This document shows positions 30,634-43,369 of a DNA stretch of 64,000 nt, one piece after another. The DNA lies in NCBI GenBank assembly GCA_002633025.1, contig NMRB01001948.1, forward strand, positions 16,168-80,167, written 5' to 3'. The notes under the pieces are model-generated. The model made no database searches and was not told the DNA's origin. It worked only from the letters and a program-made list of their open reading frames with translations. Numbering within the stretch: the first letter of the stretch is position 1; every line of letters begins with the position of its first letter. The stretch is from Notospermus geniculatus (lineage: Eukaryota > Nemertea > Pilidiophora > Heteronemertea > Lineidae). The position numbers were made by a program, and so were the translations under genes.

Positions 30634-31816
30634 CACTAACCCTGTTACAGGACATTTTGTGACCTGATTTATGTGAATTGTAGTGAGTGACACTTTTACA
30701 CCATTCAAAAATTCAACCCTTTTTTCATCATTTTGGTAGAATATTCAACTTTCACATAAGAGTGACAACATGAAGCCTCTAATGAATTGTAATAAGGATG
30801 TGTTGGTTTTGAATACTATGGCTTCCCCATCAGCGTGAAGGAATATCAGCCAGTCTAAAGGCATGCAAGTGTGAGCTGACTAAACCCAGAGGGGAACCAA
30901 TCCATTGTGGCGTTAGATTTTGATACCTTGATGGGATCTGATAGAGAAGGGACAGGGGTTCACTTGAAACGTTGTGATTATAGATACTGCTAATGGTAGA
31001 TGTACTACGAATCAGTGTGTGTAATGACTGTGATGAACACCAGTCAAGGAACCTTCATAAAGGACCAAGAATTGGTGTCCGTAATTCAGAGGTGTCCTAA
31101 TTACCGCGGTGAAAATGTATACAGTTGGCGGATATTTGAGATTGTAGTTTGGGGTCTTGAACATAGGGTGTACGGGCCTACTCCTAGTAAAAAGAAATGT
31201 GCACTGCGAGAAACTTCTGCTGTATGCACTGAATCATTATTGATATGGATATAAGGACAGCTGGACCTTGGAGGAATTATACTGATAATTCCTCCAAGGC
31301 TGGACATAGCGCGTGTACAGTTTAACGTGAGAATATGAAATATCAGTAAAGTGAACAATGGAAATAATGCTTTCCTTATCAAATGAAATAATGAATGGAA
31401 AAGAAGTAGATCTTTAAAATAGAAGTCGATTTCTAAAATATGTGGCTTTTGGTCAATAATAGACATGTATCCCTTACATGTAAGTACTTAAGTAATCTCA
31501 TCACGAATAAAAGATTGCAAAACTAGAGCAACAAAAGTGTGGCACATCATGCAGCATCACTACATGTACGTTACCACACTGTCATTCATTATCAAGGTTA
31601 CAGATGAATGCTGGTAGCCTGAACAGATGACAGCAACACTTGACAATGACATACATTGTTTGAAGCTGTCTTTATGACCATCAACTTGATGCAATAGTGA
31701 AAATATGGATGTGTTTGTGAACAAACAACATGAAGGAAGTGCATCAATCAAAAATCGGCTGCCTGTTTACTTAGAATCCACTAGGTGGTGTCTCGACTCA
31801 CCCCAAAGATATGCTG
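30634..31816. other. No gene seen
   Basis: Unassigned AT-rich sequence with one small hairpin near 31265-31302 (CCTTGGAGGAATTAT / ATAATTCCTCCAAGG). Confidence 0.4.
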
Positions 31817-31820
31817 TTAA

Positions 31821-32041
31821 AGGGGCCCTACAGGCAGCCTCCGCCTGGCATTTTGATGTGCTCTTTACACCGATCGGGTTGGTGCGGAGAATCTGACTCT
31901 GCCATGTATTGCAAGTAAAATACACTTACCATCAACATTTGAGCCAAAATCTGTACCGGTATGTTGTCAGTTGCTGGCGCCACCTGTGATGAAGTGACTG
32001 CACTGATATGAGCCTAATAGCTAGCTGCCTATAGGGTCCCT
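31821..32041. mobile_element. TTAA-flanked MITE (221 bp)
   Basis: TTAA at 31817-31820 and 32042-32045 flank inverted ends AGGGGCCCTACAGGCAG and CTGCCTATAGGGTCCCT. The interior is not self-complementary and not coding. Different termini from the TTAA element at 30444 show a second family. Confidence 0.8.
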
Positions 32042-32045
32042 TTAA

Positions 32046-34129
32046 ATTTAGCTCTCCTGACTAGACAGATGTCATGTTCAAGCTAATGCAACATCCAATG
32101 ATGACCAAGTAAAAATTGTATATCTTTTTGTATGCATCAAATTTTCATATTCTGTGACAAATCCAATGTGTGACCTTTAAAAGCAAATGATCAGTTACTG
32201 TATATAAAAGGTTGTAATCCTATTTAAAGCTGATGTGATAGAGGTGAACAGCCATATAATAACTGGATGGGGCAAGTCGATGGCTAATGCGACAAATTCC
32301 TGGCTCTGAAAGACCTACCCACAGTGCATTTTACTTCCTCTAGACGTGTAATTTCAAAATCACCAAAAAGACAACAACAACTTCACATCAAGATTTGGAT
32401 ATGATTGATTTTATGTAGTAAATTAGATGTGCACTTTGTCCTGCTAAACTGTTGATTAGCACTGAAACAACAAGACTTATCTTCTAGAGTATCTGACTGG
32501 GACCCGGCCCATCCTGACATGTAAAGTTACTAGTGTACAAAGCTCACTGAGGTTACTTGTAATAAGTCTTCCCTGAGAAATTATGCACTTTAAGACTGTC
32601 CTCTTTGATCTTTTGAACTGCTAACTTCTCATCTCACTTGAATAACTAACAACAGGGCAAGACAGGTTTTACTTTCGTCTTCAAACTGTTGGGTCCTTGT
32701 TCACTCTACACTATCGACCTCTACACATCATTTCCACATCATCACAACTTTCTACATCTCGTACAAACGACAAGATATTTAATTATTACCGTACTGACAA
32801 GAAAAAAGTTTACAGTTTGTGCATAGCTGGCTCATTGTGCAATGTAGAAAATATTGAATTCAAGTGGTCAACTTTAAATGGCTATCTTTTTAAACCATCA
32901 TCTAGAATACTCTTACGAACTAGTCAGTTTCTTCTCTTCACAGACATGTGATGGTTTATGGTTGTTAAGGGAGACCATGTGTGCTTTTAGCCTGAGATCA
33001 CGAGAACTGAATGGCCCAAGGTCACAAGGCAAATTTTAATCCGTCATTTATTACTAGACCCACCAGTAATTACCACACATAGGTGGAACATCTGGGTGAA
33101 CAAGAATCATGTGAGCCCCACTGCTGTCACCTCTTGGAGGGGAAGTCATGAAACAAAATACTGCACATATTATGTAACAGCCTTGAACTGGTATTCGGAA
33201 TGGAACTAGAGGGTGGGCCCACAAACCAAAAAAGTTATTGGACAATATCAGTCTCTTTGTCAAATATCTGTTAGGACTACCAAATGGGTATACATGTACC
33301 TATGATGTAATACCCTGATTTTTTATCTGAGCTTTTCAAAAAGGTCACTGATCACGTTAAAAAATTTTGCGAACAGTAGCATGTTTGTAAAGTCATTTAC
33401 TAAGTATTATCTTTGAAATGTTCAAAAATGTCATCAAAGCCATCTGGTCTTAGATTCCGTATCAAAATCCAGCGGTTCTTGGAAGCAGAAGGTTAGGGTT
33501 GTTAATAAACGGTGTGGAGTGCAGCTTCACTGCCAGCATCATCAACTGGGTACAGAGATGAAAGAGATGGCAATGAATAGATGTATTGCACGCTGATTGA
33601 CAAAATACTGTTGTATATCTTTTCAGAAGAGACAAATAAACAGGCATTTCAAGAAAAGTTGAAGCAGAATCTATTGACCATTATGTACAATATACAGGGC
33701 AAATCAACATACAATAATAAAGTATTATATAATTGGCTCTTTAAAGTATTACAACAAGATTTATCAAATAATCAAAATGTCAATAAAACAACATCATTTT
33801 TTCCATGACTAAACTTCCAGTTGAGAATAAACTTATAATTCTATATGCTAAAATCATGAACATCACACAAATAGGTACATGTACATGTATTACAAAAGTA
33901 GAGTGGATTGAACTTGTCATAATATTAAGTACAAAGGCCAGGACAAGTACGGAAGCCAAATGCCTGACAGATCGAGGCTGTAGGACCTTATTTATGTAAC
34001 TTGCCTTGATATGATGGACTATACTGCACGCCTAGTCCCGTTCTCTTAAAAGTGGGGTACATTCTGATAAAACACAGTTTGGCTTTTTGTTTCCTGGCAT
34101 ATGAAACAACTCAAAAATCTACATGTACC
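32046..34129. other. No gene seen
   Basis: AT-rich unique-looking sequence without repeats or convincing frames. Confidence 0.4.
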
Positions 34130-34131
34130 GT

Positions 34132-34235
34132 ATATACTCGCCTATTGGTCGACGTCGCGTATAAGTCGACCCCCGTATTTGGGGCCTCAAATCATTGTAT
34201 TTTTTGTATACCCTGCGTATAGGTCGACCCCCTGA
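34132..34235. mobile_element. Fragment of a GTATATACTCGC / GTCGACC element end
   Basis: ACCGTATATACTCGCCTATT, then GCGTATAAGTCGACCCCC (34156) and GCGTATAGGTCGACCCCC (34214), form the subterminal repeat pattern of a common invertebrate DNA-transposon end, similar in style to pogo/Tigger-like termini. Only one end is visible. An ambiguous base is at 34473. Confidence 0.45.
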
Positions 34236-35199
34236 CTATTGACTATCAAAATCCCCAAATCCCTAAAACACATCAACAAATAACACTCGTTCGGCTTCGT
34301 CAGCTGTTCCTCACAGCTTGCAAACACAAACAGGCCGTCATTTCCAGGTCATAGAAACCACGTGACACTCGTCTTGCTGGCACATTGTCAACGATCAATG
34401 GCGCGTGGTTGTGTTGACACGCTGGCTAACGATCCAAATCACTGCTTATTGCATCAAAGATGTTTGCAGTACNTAAGACTCTTCTTCTTTAATATTGTCA
34501 TGTGATTTTTTGGTGTAATTATCCACTTCACCATGTATTTCGTGAAAAGTAATAAAGTGAGAGAAACTCTGACTTGACAAAGCAGTAAATGATTCCTACA
34601 AGTAAATAGCCAACAAATAAACACCTACTGATACTGGACGTGCTTAAAGTATAAGAACTGGTAATTTGGTGGGCAACTCTTGCTGGCAGATAAAATGTAG
34701 AATTTTATGGCACAATCATTATGTACTTTCACCTTACTCCACAGACTACAGATAATTGATATGTCTAAACTAAACAAGCATCACAAGAAATAATTATTTC
34801 ACTGTAACGAATATCTCAATGGCACAAATAAATGCGACGGCGGCGTGATGCACGCTTGAATTGGAATCGGGACACCTACCAAATATTTGTGCATTCACTA
34901 TGGATGAGTTCCAGTTATGTCAAATATAAACTGCCTTATCGCCCTGTCAAGAAAAACATATTGCCGATCATTGGAAGGGTTTTAAAAGAGACCTTGGGAG
35001 GTTTTGGAAGATTTTATTTTGAAATCAGGCTGGGGGGGAATCTGGTGACAGAATCTCAAACAAAATAAACTGTTAGCTCTTTGAAGACAGAAAGAATGCC
35101 AAACATGCTGAAATCAGAATATTGGATATGCTGCTTTGTTCCTCTTACAAATGAATGGCATTGGGAACTGGAGAAACTACCATCACAATGTGGCGCTGC
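34236..35199. other. No gene seen
   Basis: Unassigned, AT-rich. Confidence 0.4.
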
Positions 35200-35470
35200 G
35201 AGCAGTGCGACCGAAGTTCTTTTTTTCTAATGTTATTTCCTTAACTTCTGGCGTGAAAACAACCTTGTTTTGGTCAACTGACATTAAAATTTACATCGTC
35301 TTGTTGCAGATGAAAATTTCTGCAATTTTATTGCAAGCTTTAAGGCAAGCTTTTTGTCTCATTAATTCCTGTAGAAACGTGTACGAGGTCACCTTTTCAT
35401 GACGCAATGTCAACACCTAAGTCATTCCGGTCACACCCTCGCAGCGCCGACCTGTCGGGATAATAAAACG
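35200..35470 (+). pseudogene. Deleted copy of the small secreted-protein locus at 19.4 kb
   Basis: TTTTTCTAATGTTATTTCCTTAACTTCTGGC corresponds to the signal-peptide coding part at 19420-19450, but about 320 bp of the frame is missing. The sequence then resumes with TTGTTTTGGTCA, matching the frame end at 19783. It continues through TCATGACGCAACGTCAACACCTAA-like sequence to CGCAGCGCCGACCTGTCGGG and ATAA, matching 19930-20025. The signal-peptide frame is disrupted. Confidence 0.7.
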
Positions 35471-38107
35471 GCACACCAGTCCCTCATTCTGCCTTGAAGC
35501 CATGAAGTGATAGAAGATGGGGTTCATTTTTTTGGAAAAGCTTAACGATCATTGGATCACTGCATAATGCACTGTACCGGTACCGCGGTATATATACAGA
35601 AACCATCTTACTTGTATCAATCACTGTACAAGAGATTAAAACTGGTCAGGATCAGTCATTAACCATTATAATAAGCTTTTATCCACACAGCTAACTCGAC
35701 CTACCCATTCCTTGTCTAAGTGCATTTCTCGTCATATCACCAAAAATATTAAGTTGTAGAGAGACAATAGAAAACACTTAAATATACTTTACGTGTATGT
35801 TTATGTAATCTGTTGTGTCACTGACGGCGAGCTCACAAAAATAGCAGAAAAAAGACTAAAGCAATAGAAAAGAAACTAATCATTCTTAACCAGAATAGAA
35901 CTTTCACGAAGGACATAGGTTAGCTGATTCCAGAATACCCGGTACATGGTTTTGTCCTGTGACTGTCACATGTGACATGGATTAATTTTGTATCACTATC
36001 ACCTATTTTGTGCCACCCCTTGTGTTTCTACACAGCAACGATATGTTGAAATATTGGATTGAAACATGACATGGAGAGTTTATGGAATCAGAAAAACAAT
36101 TTAGTATAAACTGGCGACTTTAGAATAAACTATATTGTAATAGCATTCTTTGCATGGATGAACTCTGGCCGGGTATATCTTCTCCATGGTATACTCGGGA
36201 AAATAGGCCCATCGACTGTCTCCTGTGTCATGATCGATGCAAGCTCGGAGTTAGGGCTTTGCAAACAATTGAGTGCCACAGACGTATTATCCCCAATGAA
36301 AGGAAGGTCTTAAGTAAAAAGGGCCAAAATTACAGAGATAGCAATATCTTAGCATGGTTTGCAACGCTATGGAAGGGATAAAAAGTAGGACCTGTAAACA
36401 CAGAAATAAAAGCAGTCCAACCGACCACAATACGACACACACTAAAGATTTCAAGAGCAAAACATGGATACTTTGGTGTAGAGGTTTTTTTCTGGTATAT
36501 TTTTATTGACAACCGGACAGAGACGACTGCAAAACAACGTTTCCGAATGATATAATCAGAGAAGTCACAGTCAAGTGAAAATAATAGAAATTGGCCACAA
36601 AAATATGACCGTTACTTATGTTAGAGCATCCTTTGCACGATAACTGCGGATGAAGACGTAAAAAACAGCCGATCCCCCAAGGATTTATTGCGGATTATCC
36701 ACGGCAGAGAATAAGAGAAGAAAAACGGGGCGTATCCTGCATGTCCTGGGTGATTTTATCGTTCAAACACAGGTTTTTACTCCACAAGAAATGGTGAGAA
36801 AACAGACCTACTTGATTAGACGGCATTTTGATAGATATGGAAGCTGATATGCATTCGCAGGATATGGAGGCTGGTCATATATTGATATTCACAGTTAGGT
36901 GTATTACAGGTGTGTTGATTGCAATCTGCCCAAAATGTACAATCCAACAAACATATACATTTTGGTCTCGGTAAAAATCATGAATAGTTTTATTCAACAA
37001 GTGAATAGCTTTCATCAACAACAATAACATCAGTTCATCCGAATGAGATTCAAACTTAAAATTAAACCCACCAGGTCGGCCTATGCCAGATGACTTCATA
37101 GTACCGGTACTAACCCTCATGCACATATACTGTGCACTCGTAACCCAATCATTAACTGAAATAATGAATCATTTATAGACGTTCACCACAAATATCTCCA
37201 ATTGCCGAATTTGTCGTTCAGTTGACACCAACAAACCTATTCTTCCTCGTTAAATCAAAAACTCATGTCTACACTGGTTTGAAAGTAGTTTAATAGTACA
37301 TTATGTAGGTCTAATATGCCTTAAGGATATTATGCAATCACAGTAACAAAAGTTACAAAATAATTTGTTTCCCACAAGAAAACCCCGCCCCAAGCAACAG
37401 CTCAAGAGCTCGATTATTATGCACATCATTGAAAAATCACGGGTTTGCTTCCAATGTCAGAAGCTTTCATGAAGGAGAGTTCTCTAAACACCATCTTCCC
37501 TATATCAAGGGTTTTCACATTACCATTCTTCCCACCATTTCACGCGAACTACCATCCGTCATACCTGTCACATGACTTGAGTTTTCACAATAAGCCTACC
37601 CTCTCTCCTATCATTTTGTCACCATCACATCGGTGGAATACCCCTCGCTCGTAGGGCCTTTCACACCAGCAGTTCTCCTACAACACAGATGGGAGGACCA
37701 CCCCTCCAACCACATTGGAGTTTCACAATACCATCCCTCCAACCACATTGGAGTTTCACAATACCATCCCTCCAACCACATTGGAGTTTCCCAGTACCAT
37801 CCCTCCAACCACATCAGAGTTTCACAATAACATCCCTCTAAAATGTTTTGGAGTATTGAAAATTCTCTCAAATGTATATTAACAAAACCTCTCCTTTTGA
37901 ACCAAGTGATAAACATGTGATGTAATGTATTTCATGGTATGTAGATTATGAGATTCTAAAAAGAGCTACCCTCAACAGTCCATTCATTTATATCAAATAC
38001 ACCAATAACTGCTAAAAGGTTCAAATAAAACAAAGAGTCCATGAAGGACCTGAGATTTTTGTTTTGTCCATTGCACAATATGGCACCCAGTCATTTAGGT
38101 TCAGTAT
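35471..38107. other. 3' flank or 3' UTR of ARID3; no other gene seen
   Basis: Sequence downstream of the ARID3 stop on the minus strand. Several AATAAA signals occur on that strand (plus-strand TTTATT, for example near 36500, 36686 and 36988), so the transcript end cannot be placed. It contains the tandem repeat at 37702-37830. Confidence 0.4.
37702..37830. repeat. 31-bp tandem repeat, four units
   Basis: CCCTCCAACCACATTGGAGT followed by TTCACAATACCAT repeats about four times with few changes. The repetitive frames on both strands are by-products. Confidence 0.9.
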
Positions 38108-38211
38108 TTACAATCTTCTTGGTGGCACGGCAAAAAGAACTCCCTGGTACATGATTCCATTGATCTCCATGGAAACGACTAATGAATTGTCTATTTCAGA
38201 TCGTCCATCAT
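38108..38211 (-). CDS. ARID3: ARID3 / dead ringer, last coding exon (REKLES end)
   Basis: After acceptor cctttcattttcag the exon reads (N)DGRSEIDNSLVVSMEINGIM then YQGVLFAVPPRRL and TAA at 38110-38108. SLVVSMEINGIMYQGVLFA is the signature of the C-terminal REKLES domain of ARID3-family proteins, used for self-association, with nuclear import/export signals in vertebrate members (family knowledge). The first two bases complete the codon begun at 38836. The protein ends only seven residues past the motif, shorter than vertebrate ARID3A. Confidence 0.93.
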
Positions 38212-38479
38212 CTGAAAATGAAAGGTGAAAGTTTAGCAGAATTGGCACACAAAATGATACAAACCAATCCCCCTCACATCACGCCACCAATATGACAAGT
38301 GAAGTAACACCACAAAGTTGAGTTAGAGCAATCAGAATGATGAAGTGAGGACACTGGCATGTGTCCCTTCTTGTCCCTTGTTGATAAAGTTATGTGATAA
38401 AGGGACCATGCTTTTTGACACCCACATTTTGCTTCAGGGTGTCCAGTTCTCTCCAAAACAAATTGGTCGTAATGAGGAA

Positions 38480-38590
38480 CCCGCAAAACTTTTTATCCCG
38501 ACCGGTCGGCACTGCGAGTGGTTGTACCAATGACGTTGAAAACAGAGCAAACGTAATGACGTTGCGTCTAGACGTCATTGACAATGACGA
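38480..38590 (-). promoter_or_regulatory. CRE-like cluster followed by GGGATAAAAA (module copy 3)
   Basis: On the minus strand TGACGTCTAGACGCAACGTC, more CGTCATT words, then CGCAGTGCCGACCGGTCGGG and ATAAAAAG. The order and spacing match 19950-20035. It lies within the last ARID3 intron, in the sense orientation of ARID3. Confidence 0.4.
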
Positions 38591-38835
38591 AGTGCAACAA
38601 GGACGAGACGTCAGAAAAGGGGCAACTGCTCAAAGCGCCTGCATCCCAGTAGCAGTAGTTCTGCCAATTCCTCACTGAAGCCAACTAAAACAGGCATGTG
38701 GCACGAGGCTCTGGATTCAACAACTGATGACACTGACACAAACAGCTGTCTTGTGACAACCAATGTTACAGCCACGATACAAACTCACCATAGATGTTTG
38801 TAATACAGAGATGTACTTACATGCTGTATACTTAC

Positions 38836-39099
38836 TTCTACTTGTAATCTTTAGGTGTGCACTGGGCATGCTCGTGTGGACCCCATACATCATCCTCTCT
38901 GCTTCCTCCTGTATCGCTGGTCTTTTTCTTGGTGGTCCACTCTCCTCCAGTGCCGCCCGTGATGCGGCTTCCATCTTTTTCGTGGCTTCTTCCATGGCCC
39001 GTGATGCAGCTTCCATGGCGAGTGCATCTCGTTCACTCATACTTCGATGGCGTGATGTTGGTGACGGCAAACTTTCTTCGTCTGCAAGGTTTGGTGAAC
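38836..39099 (-). CDS. ARID3: ARID3 / dead ringer, linker exon
   Basis: After acceptor ggttgattccag the 264-nt exon completes a Gly codon, then reads SPNLADEESLPSPTSRHRSM. It continues with SERDALAMEAASRAMEEATK, a KMEAASRAALEE helix and a basic GPPRKRPAI segment. It ends MPSAHLKITSR with donor agaa|gtaagtat in phase 1, which fits the exon at 38211. The charged alanine-rich helix and the HLKI motif belong to the region leading into REKLES. PRKRP may act as a nuclear localisation signal (inference). Confidence 0.9.
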
Positions 39100-39425
39100 C
39101 TGGAATCAACCAAGGGTCTGAAATTAATAAATTGGAGTTTTGATGAAGTTGATGCAGTATCAAATGAAAATTGGCATGTTTCAGGCTGAGAAACGCTCTC
39201 TTGATCTTCTTTGGCCTCAAGCAGGAGCAAAAACTTTCCAAAAGGCCGAGTGGGAACCGTGTCTTACTAGTCATTCCCAAAGACAGGGTAATAAAGACAA
39301 TGAAGTCTTCATATTTGCTCATTGCATCCCCCATTAATTTTTGCCACCAGGAATCTCAGTCCATTTGAGATATCCGCCTTTTAGGAATGATTAATGATGA
39401 ACTATTGAATAATGAATTCATTTAC

Positions 39426-39649
39426 CTGATAAAGAAGTGGGGATTTTTCCATTGAGTATTCCACCATTGAGATGTGAAGGGTGATGATGGGCCGGTGGGG
39501 GAACCAGAGTTGGTGCCCCTGGTGACAAGTCATACCCGTAACCTGATCGTCTACCTTCTCGACGATTCCCGTCAATGGCGGCCTGAAGCTCCGGTGGTGT
39601 ACTTAATTTGAGTTTCTCACACTCATATGGATAGAGGTATTTCATATAC
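39426..39649 (-). CDS. ARID3: ARID3 / dead ringer, exon with the C-terminal part of the ARID domain
   Basis: After acceptor ctttcttttcccag the exon supplies the G of a Gln codon and then YMKYLYPYECEKLKLSTPPE and LQAAIDGNRREGRRSGYG, the invariant end of the extended ARID in ARID3 proteins. A Pro/His-rich stretch (APTLVPPPAHHHPSHLNGG) follows, and donor tcag|gtaaat in phase 1. Family members bind AT-rich DNA and regulate development; in sea urchin the homologue acts in oral ectoderm and skeletogenic cells (established knowledge for the gene, not shown here). Confidence 0.96.
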
Positions 39650-39818
39650 CTGGGAAAAGAAAGAAAAGTTGTCAAGTTGAAACCAATAGTCAAGAAAGGG
39701 ACCGTAATGGTGACACTGAGCTTTTTCAGGCATTCTCATTTAATATGTGAAGAGAATTGCCCAAGGATACAAGCAAGTTGATAAGGACAAACTGTCAAAC
39801 TATATTCTTGTGACTTAC

Positions 39819-40002
39819 TGTGTTCTGAGGGTAAATGCAGCACTTGTAATTGACGACGGTAGATTTAAACCCTTCGTGATCTCCCGCCATAATTTTCGAT
39901 TTATCACCTCAACGAGGCCCCCTTTTGACACAACCAATCGGAACAACTCGTAAAGGTCTAACGTCTGTTTTGCCATAATTGGGATCCGGTTAACCGGTGT
40001 TC
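39819..40002 (-). CDS. ARID3: ARID3 / dead ringer, exon with the ARID core
   Basis: After acceptor ttctgcttccag the exon reads (G)TPVNRIPIMAKQTLDLYELF, then RLVVSKGGLVEVINRKLWRE and ITKGLNLPSSITSAAFTLRT, ending in donor aaca|gtaagt. These are the core ARID helices, including the LWREITKGLNLPSSITSAA loop and helix that contacts DNA. The sequence is essentially identical in pattern to known ARID3 proteins from flies to vertebrates, with no gaps. Its first codon is split with the exon ending at 63985, across an intron of about 24 kb. Confidence 0.97.
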
Positions 40003-43000
40003 CTGGAAGCAGAAAATGGTCAAATTCTTTTAGTTTTGTAGGATTTTAATGACTTGATTACTGACTGTAGAACTGAATAGAAACTTGAAGATCCTGTAGA
40101 AAATCTCTTTCTCTGAAAACTCAAGATGGTCCATTCTAAATCTGGTACAATAACTGATTGTCACAATGAGTTGAGAATTATTCAATGCACACTAAGTTCT
40201 GTTGGCAAAATCAAACCCAAAACTGTTCAACATCACCAACCAAGGCGTCAGACAGCTTCCTTGTTCAGTTCATCTACCTATGGACAGATGGCAGCAACTG
40301 CTGAGCAAGTTGCTTGACCCAGAGCTTGAATGACAGATTTCTGCCCTTTCATAAGTCCATTTCATTCTTTGAGCAGAAGGGCTAAGAATTGAACATGAGA
40401 AGAAATGTTCATCGTTCAGAATAAACAGACCCCTTTCCCCACAAGCCAAGGGTCACCAAGAATGAGTTGTTCGGCTGGTGACTCTTTTCTTTGACAAAAA
40501 GCCCATTATACGTATACTTTTAATTCACAATCATTTTTATTCATTTCTCTCAAAACAGGATATCATAATGAAAGGCCTGATTGAGCCTGTTCCTCCTCAG
40601 TCAATATACCCTTCCCTCATTATCTTATGGAATTCTAATCAAAACAGTTGGTCTCCTGATACAAGAAGTTAAAAGGGTGACATTGAATGGCAGCTAATTG
40701 TAATTAAATCATCGAAAGGTGACTATTCTTCCCTGAAAAAATACAACAGCTTGACTCATTCTAATGATGTTTTATATTCTTAGAAGTGTTTGATTTGATT
40801 AACACCCAGGAACTGTAAAGCCTCTTTAGACTGTCGGCAAGGGCTGGAATTATTTGGATGTTTCTGCATGACTTGTTATCAAATCAAAGAAATAGCTCAA
40901 TTTGTCATCAACTGCAGACCAAAGAAATCTGAATGATTTAGAAATAACAGACCTTGAAACCTTTTCAATGATTCGTGAGAAGTGTGACAGGAACTGACCT
41001 GTCACTATGTGGACAACGAAAGTTTGAGCTGACTTCTTGAACTTGTTTGTTCCACATGGTATAATGACAGGTTTTCTTGTAGTGATTGAGATTGACCAGT
41101 GTCAACATCTTTATTATTTTGAGATGCAATTCTTTCATCATCAGATTATGAAGCACATGGTGACAGAACTGTGACTTCCAACACGAGGAAAATAGCTTGG
41201 CTGTCAAGAGGAACTTAAATTTGAAATCTACCATTCCAAAACATCCGTGATCCTTAACAACACACATAACAAAGAAAGCAACACAATAAAATACATATAA
41301 TTTTATGGTGATTAATAACCAATGTCTCTTCAAATCCAGTCTGGTTCAACTCAACCATAATCAGAATGGTTATAAATCACGCACACTATTATGTACACAT
41401 TATATGTTTTACCTCTGGTGAAATCCATTAGAAGAACAATAATGGTCATGCCAGGCCATTGTATTTAGGCTCAGCAGCTGCCCCCTGTCTGGCACACACC
41501 TTTTTGTGGTTTGGCCCATTATTTCTTTTGAAAAACACATGAGATTTCACCAAATCAGTGATGAATAAGATGTTTTAAAAACTATCAAAGTGGATGGTTT
41601 AGATGGTGGTAAATGTTTCCTGCACTTGTCATGCTCTGACTTGACAGCAAGCACAGAGAAAATCAGCCATGTAGTAACATTCATTCTCAAACTCACCAAC
41701 CCCAGTGTCATTACATACCGATTGATATCTAAATCCACGACAGCTTTCTGGGATATGGTTAGTCATCACCAAACATTTGTAGCAAATGCACAGAGTATAA
41801 TCAAAAATTCTTGCTGTAAGCATATTTCTTTTGCTGGACAGTTTTTTAAATTGGAAATTGTTCAGTTTTACAATGGTATGAACATTTTTTCATCATTTTA
41901 TCAAAATCACATCATAACAGATGAGTGGGCTGCAATTTTTAATTCTATTGGTAGATTGGGTTTCGAATGTTACTCAATAATTCAGAACAAATTATCAATA
42001 ATCTATTTGTCTATTCCACCGTGAATCTCAAATGAAACAAATGCCACACAAATCAGGATGTTTGAAAACTTGTTTACCTATAATACTTGTTTACCAGCCA
42101 GCACGGGCCTAGTCCCGGGTTCAATTCATTTAAACAATACTTTTTCGTTTTTTGAAAATGTTGATTATTATGGATATATGTAATCTATATTTACTTAATG
42201 CTTATATTAATTTTAACAGTTGAGTCCATGGTAACCTGACAAAATTATCAATTTTCATCAGCATTATACATGCCGATTGCAAATTTTAATCCACAGCAAA
42301 GGCAAGGAACAATAAGAAATATCAATGCCCTTATCAATAGCAAATTCAGAAACCAGATAAAATCACTTTGGTGACACAGAATAGGCCTATGCTTCTTTAC
42401 TCTGGCTGAATCTTGGATGGTTTTGAATGCTTTTGTGTCTCCAGAGGTGATAACACTCCTGATTGTGACTTCCCTAGTCTCTGTTTTATAATCTCAACCA
42501 TCACTGACGTAACTCAACGATTCGGCCCATATCATCATGTTATCATCCCTCCAAATCTGTGTCAACACGATAGGTGACACCACCAACACCTCTACCAACA
42601 ACCAGTGGAGATTCGCTGACCATTACAAATGCTTATTTTGTTGTAGGCCTACTTGTAGGCTAGGCCCTTCTCATAGAACTTCCAACACATCCCTGCTGTC
42701 TGGTTTCAGTACAGAAAAGTGAATACATTGTAATCAGCAATTGCTCCAAGTATCAGAAGGAAAATGCTCAGATGAGCTATTTTTATCTTGGAACAGTAAA
42801 TAACGATGTTCTAATTGTAAACAGTATATCACCATCGAGCCCATCTTTAATTGGTCTATGAAATCCCCGACTGCAGCACGCACATCTGTTATTTTCAGTA
42901 TCCCCTCAAATTACAGAGATGCACTGGTTGTAGCCACCAGAATCAAATGGAGATAAACACAATACCTTGCCGCCTGTCAGAGCTATTCCTTCATACAAAG

Positions 43001-43369
43001 AGGGCCACCTCAAGGGTTTTTTCTACCACTCATCTTATATGAAAACGGACATCATCTCTAACTTGGCTCTTCAGACAATATCAGGGTATTCTAGAATGTA
43101 ATGTGGGAGGAAACCAGAGCGCCCAAGGAAGCCTCACTGTCAGAAACTGACATTTATTTGATTGGCATTACTGGCCCCAGAGGTATGGAACAGGCCATCT
43201 CAAGATACTCGTGTTCCTCACTTGGATGGGGTCTTTCATTTGCCCTTGCAAAGGCACAAGGAACAAGTCACCATGGCTTACTGTTGCATGCTGTCAAAGA
43301 CGACAGCCCTTTCTGTCACGTGAGGGTCCAAATGACTATTGCAAATTAAATGTACAAAAAAAAATTTGG
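40003..43369. other. Intron, proximal part: no feature seen
   Basis: No repeats or genes recognised. A 144-codon plus frame at 41590-42024 has no family similarity and no splice context, and is probably chance. Confidence 0.4.

Noticed and set aside
36154-36381. 75-codon frame with CLLCHDRC
   Set aside because: The cysteine spacing is suggestive, but the frame is too short, has no second half of a zinc site and lacks splice context.
37702-37830. CRISPR-like spacing of repeats
   Set aside because: The units abut without unique spacers and the DNA is animal; it is a simple tandem repeat.
37611-37916. Frame with repeating CETPMWLEGWY peptides
   Set aside because: By-product of the 31-bp tandem repeat at 37702-37830.
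41590-42024. 144-codon plus-strand frame in the ARID3 intron
   Set aside because: No domain, no splice context, composition like the surrounding AT-rich intron.
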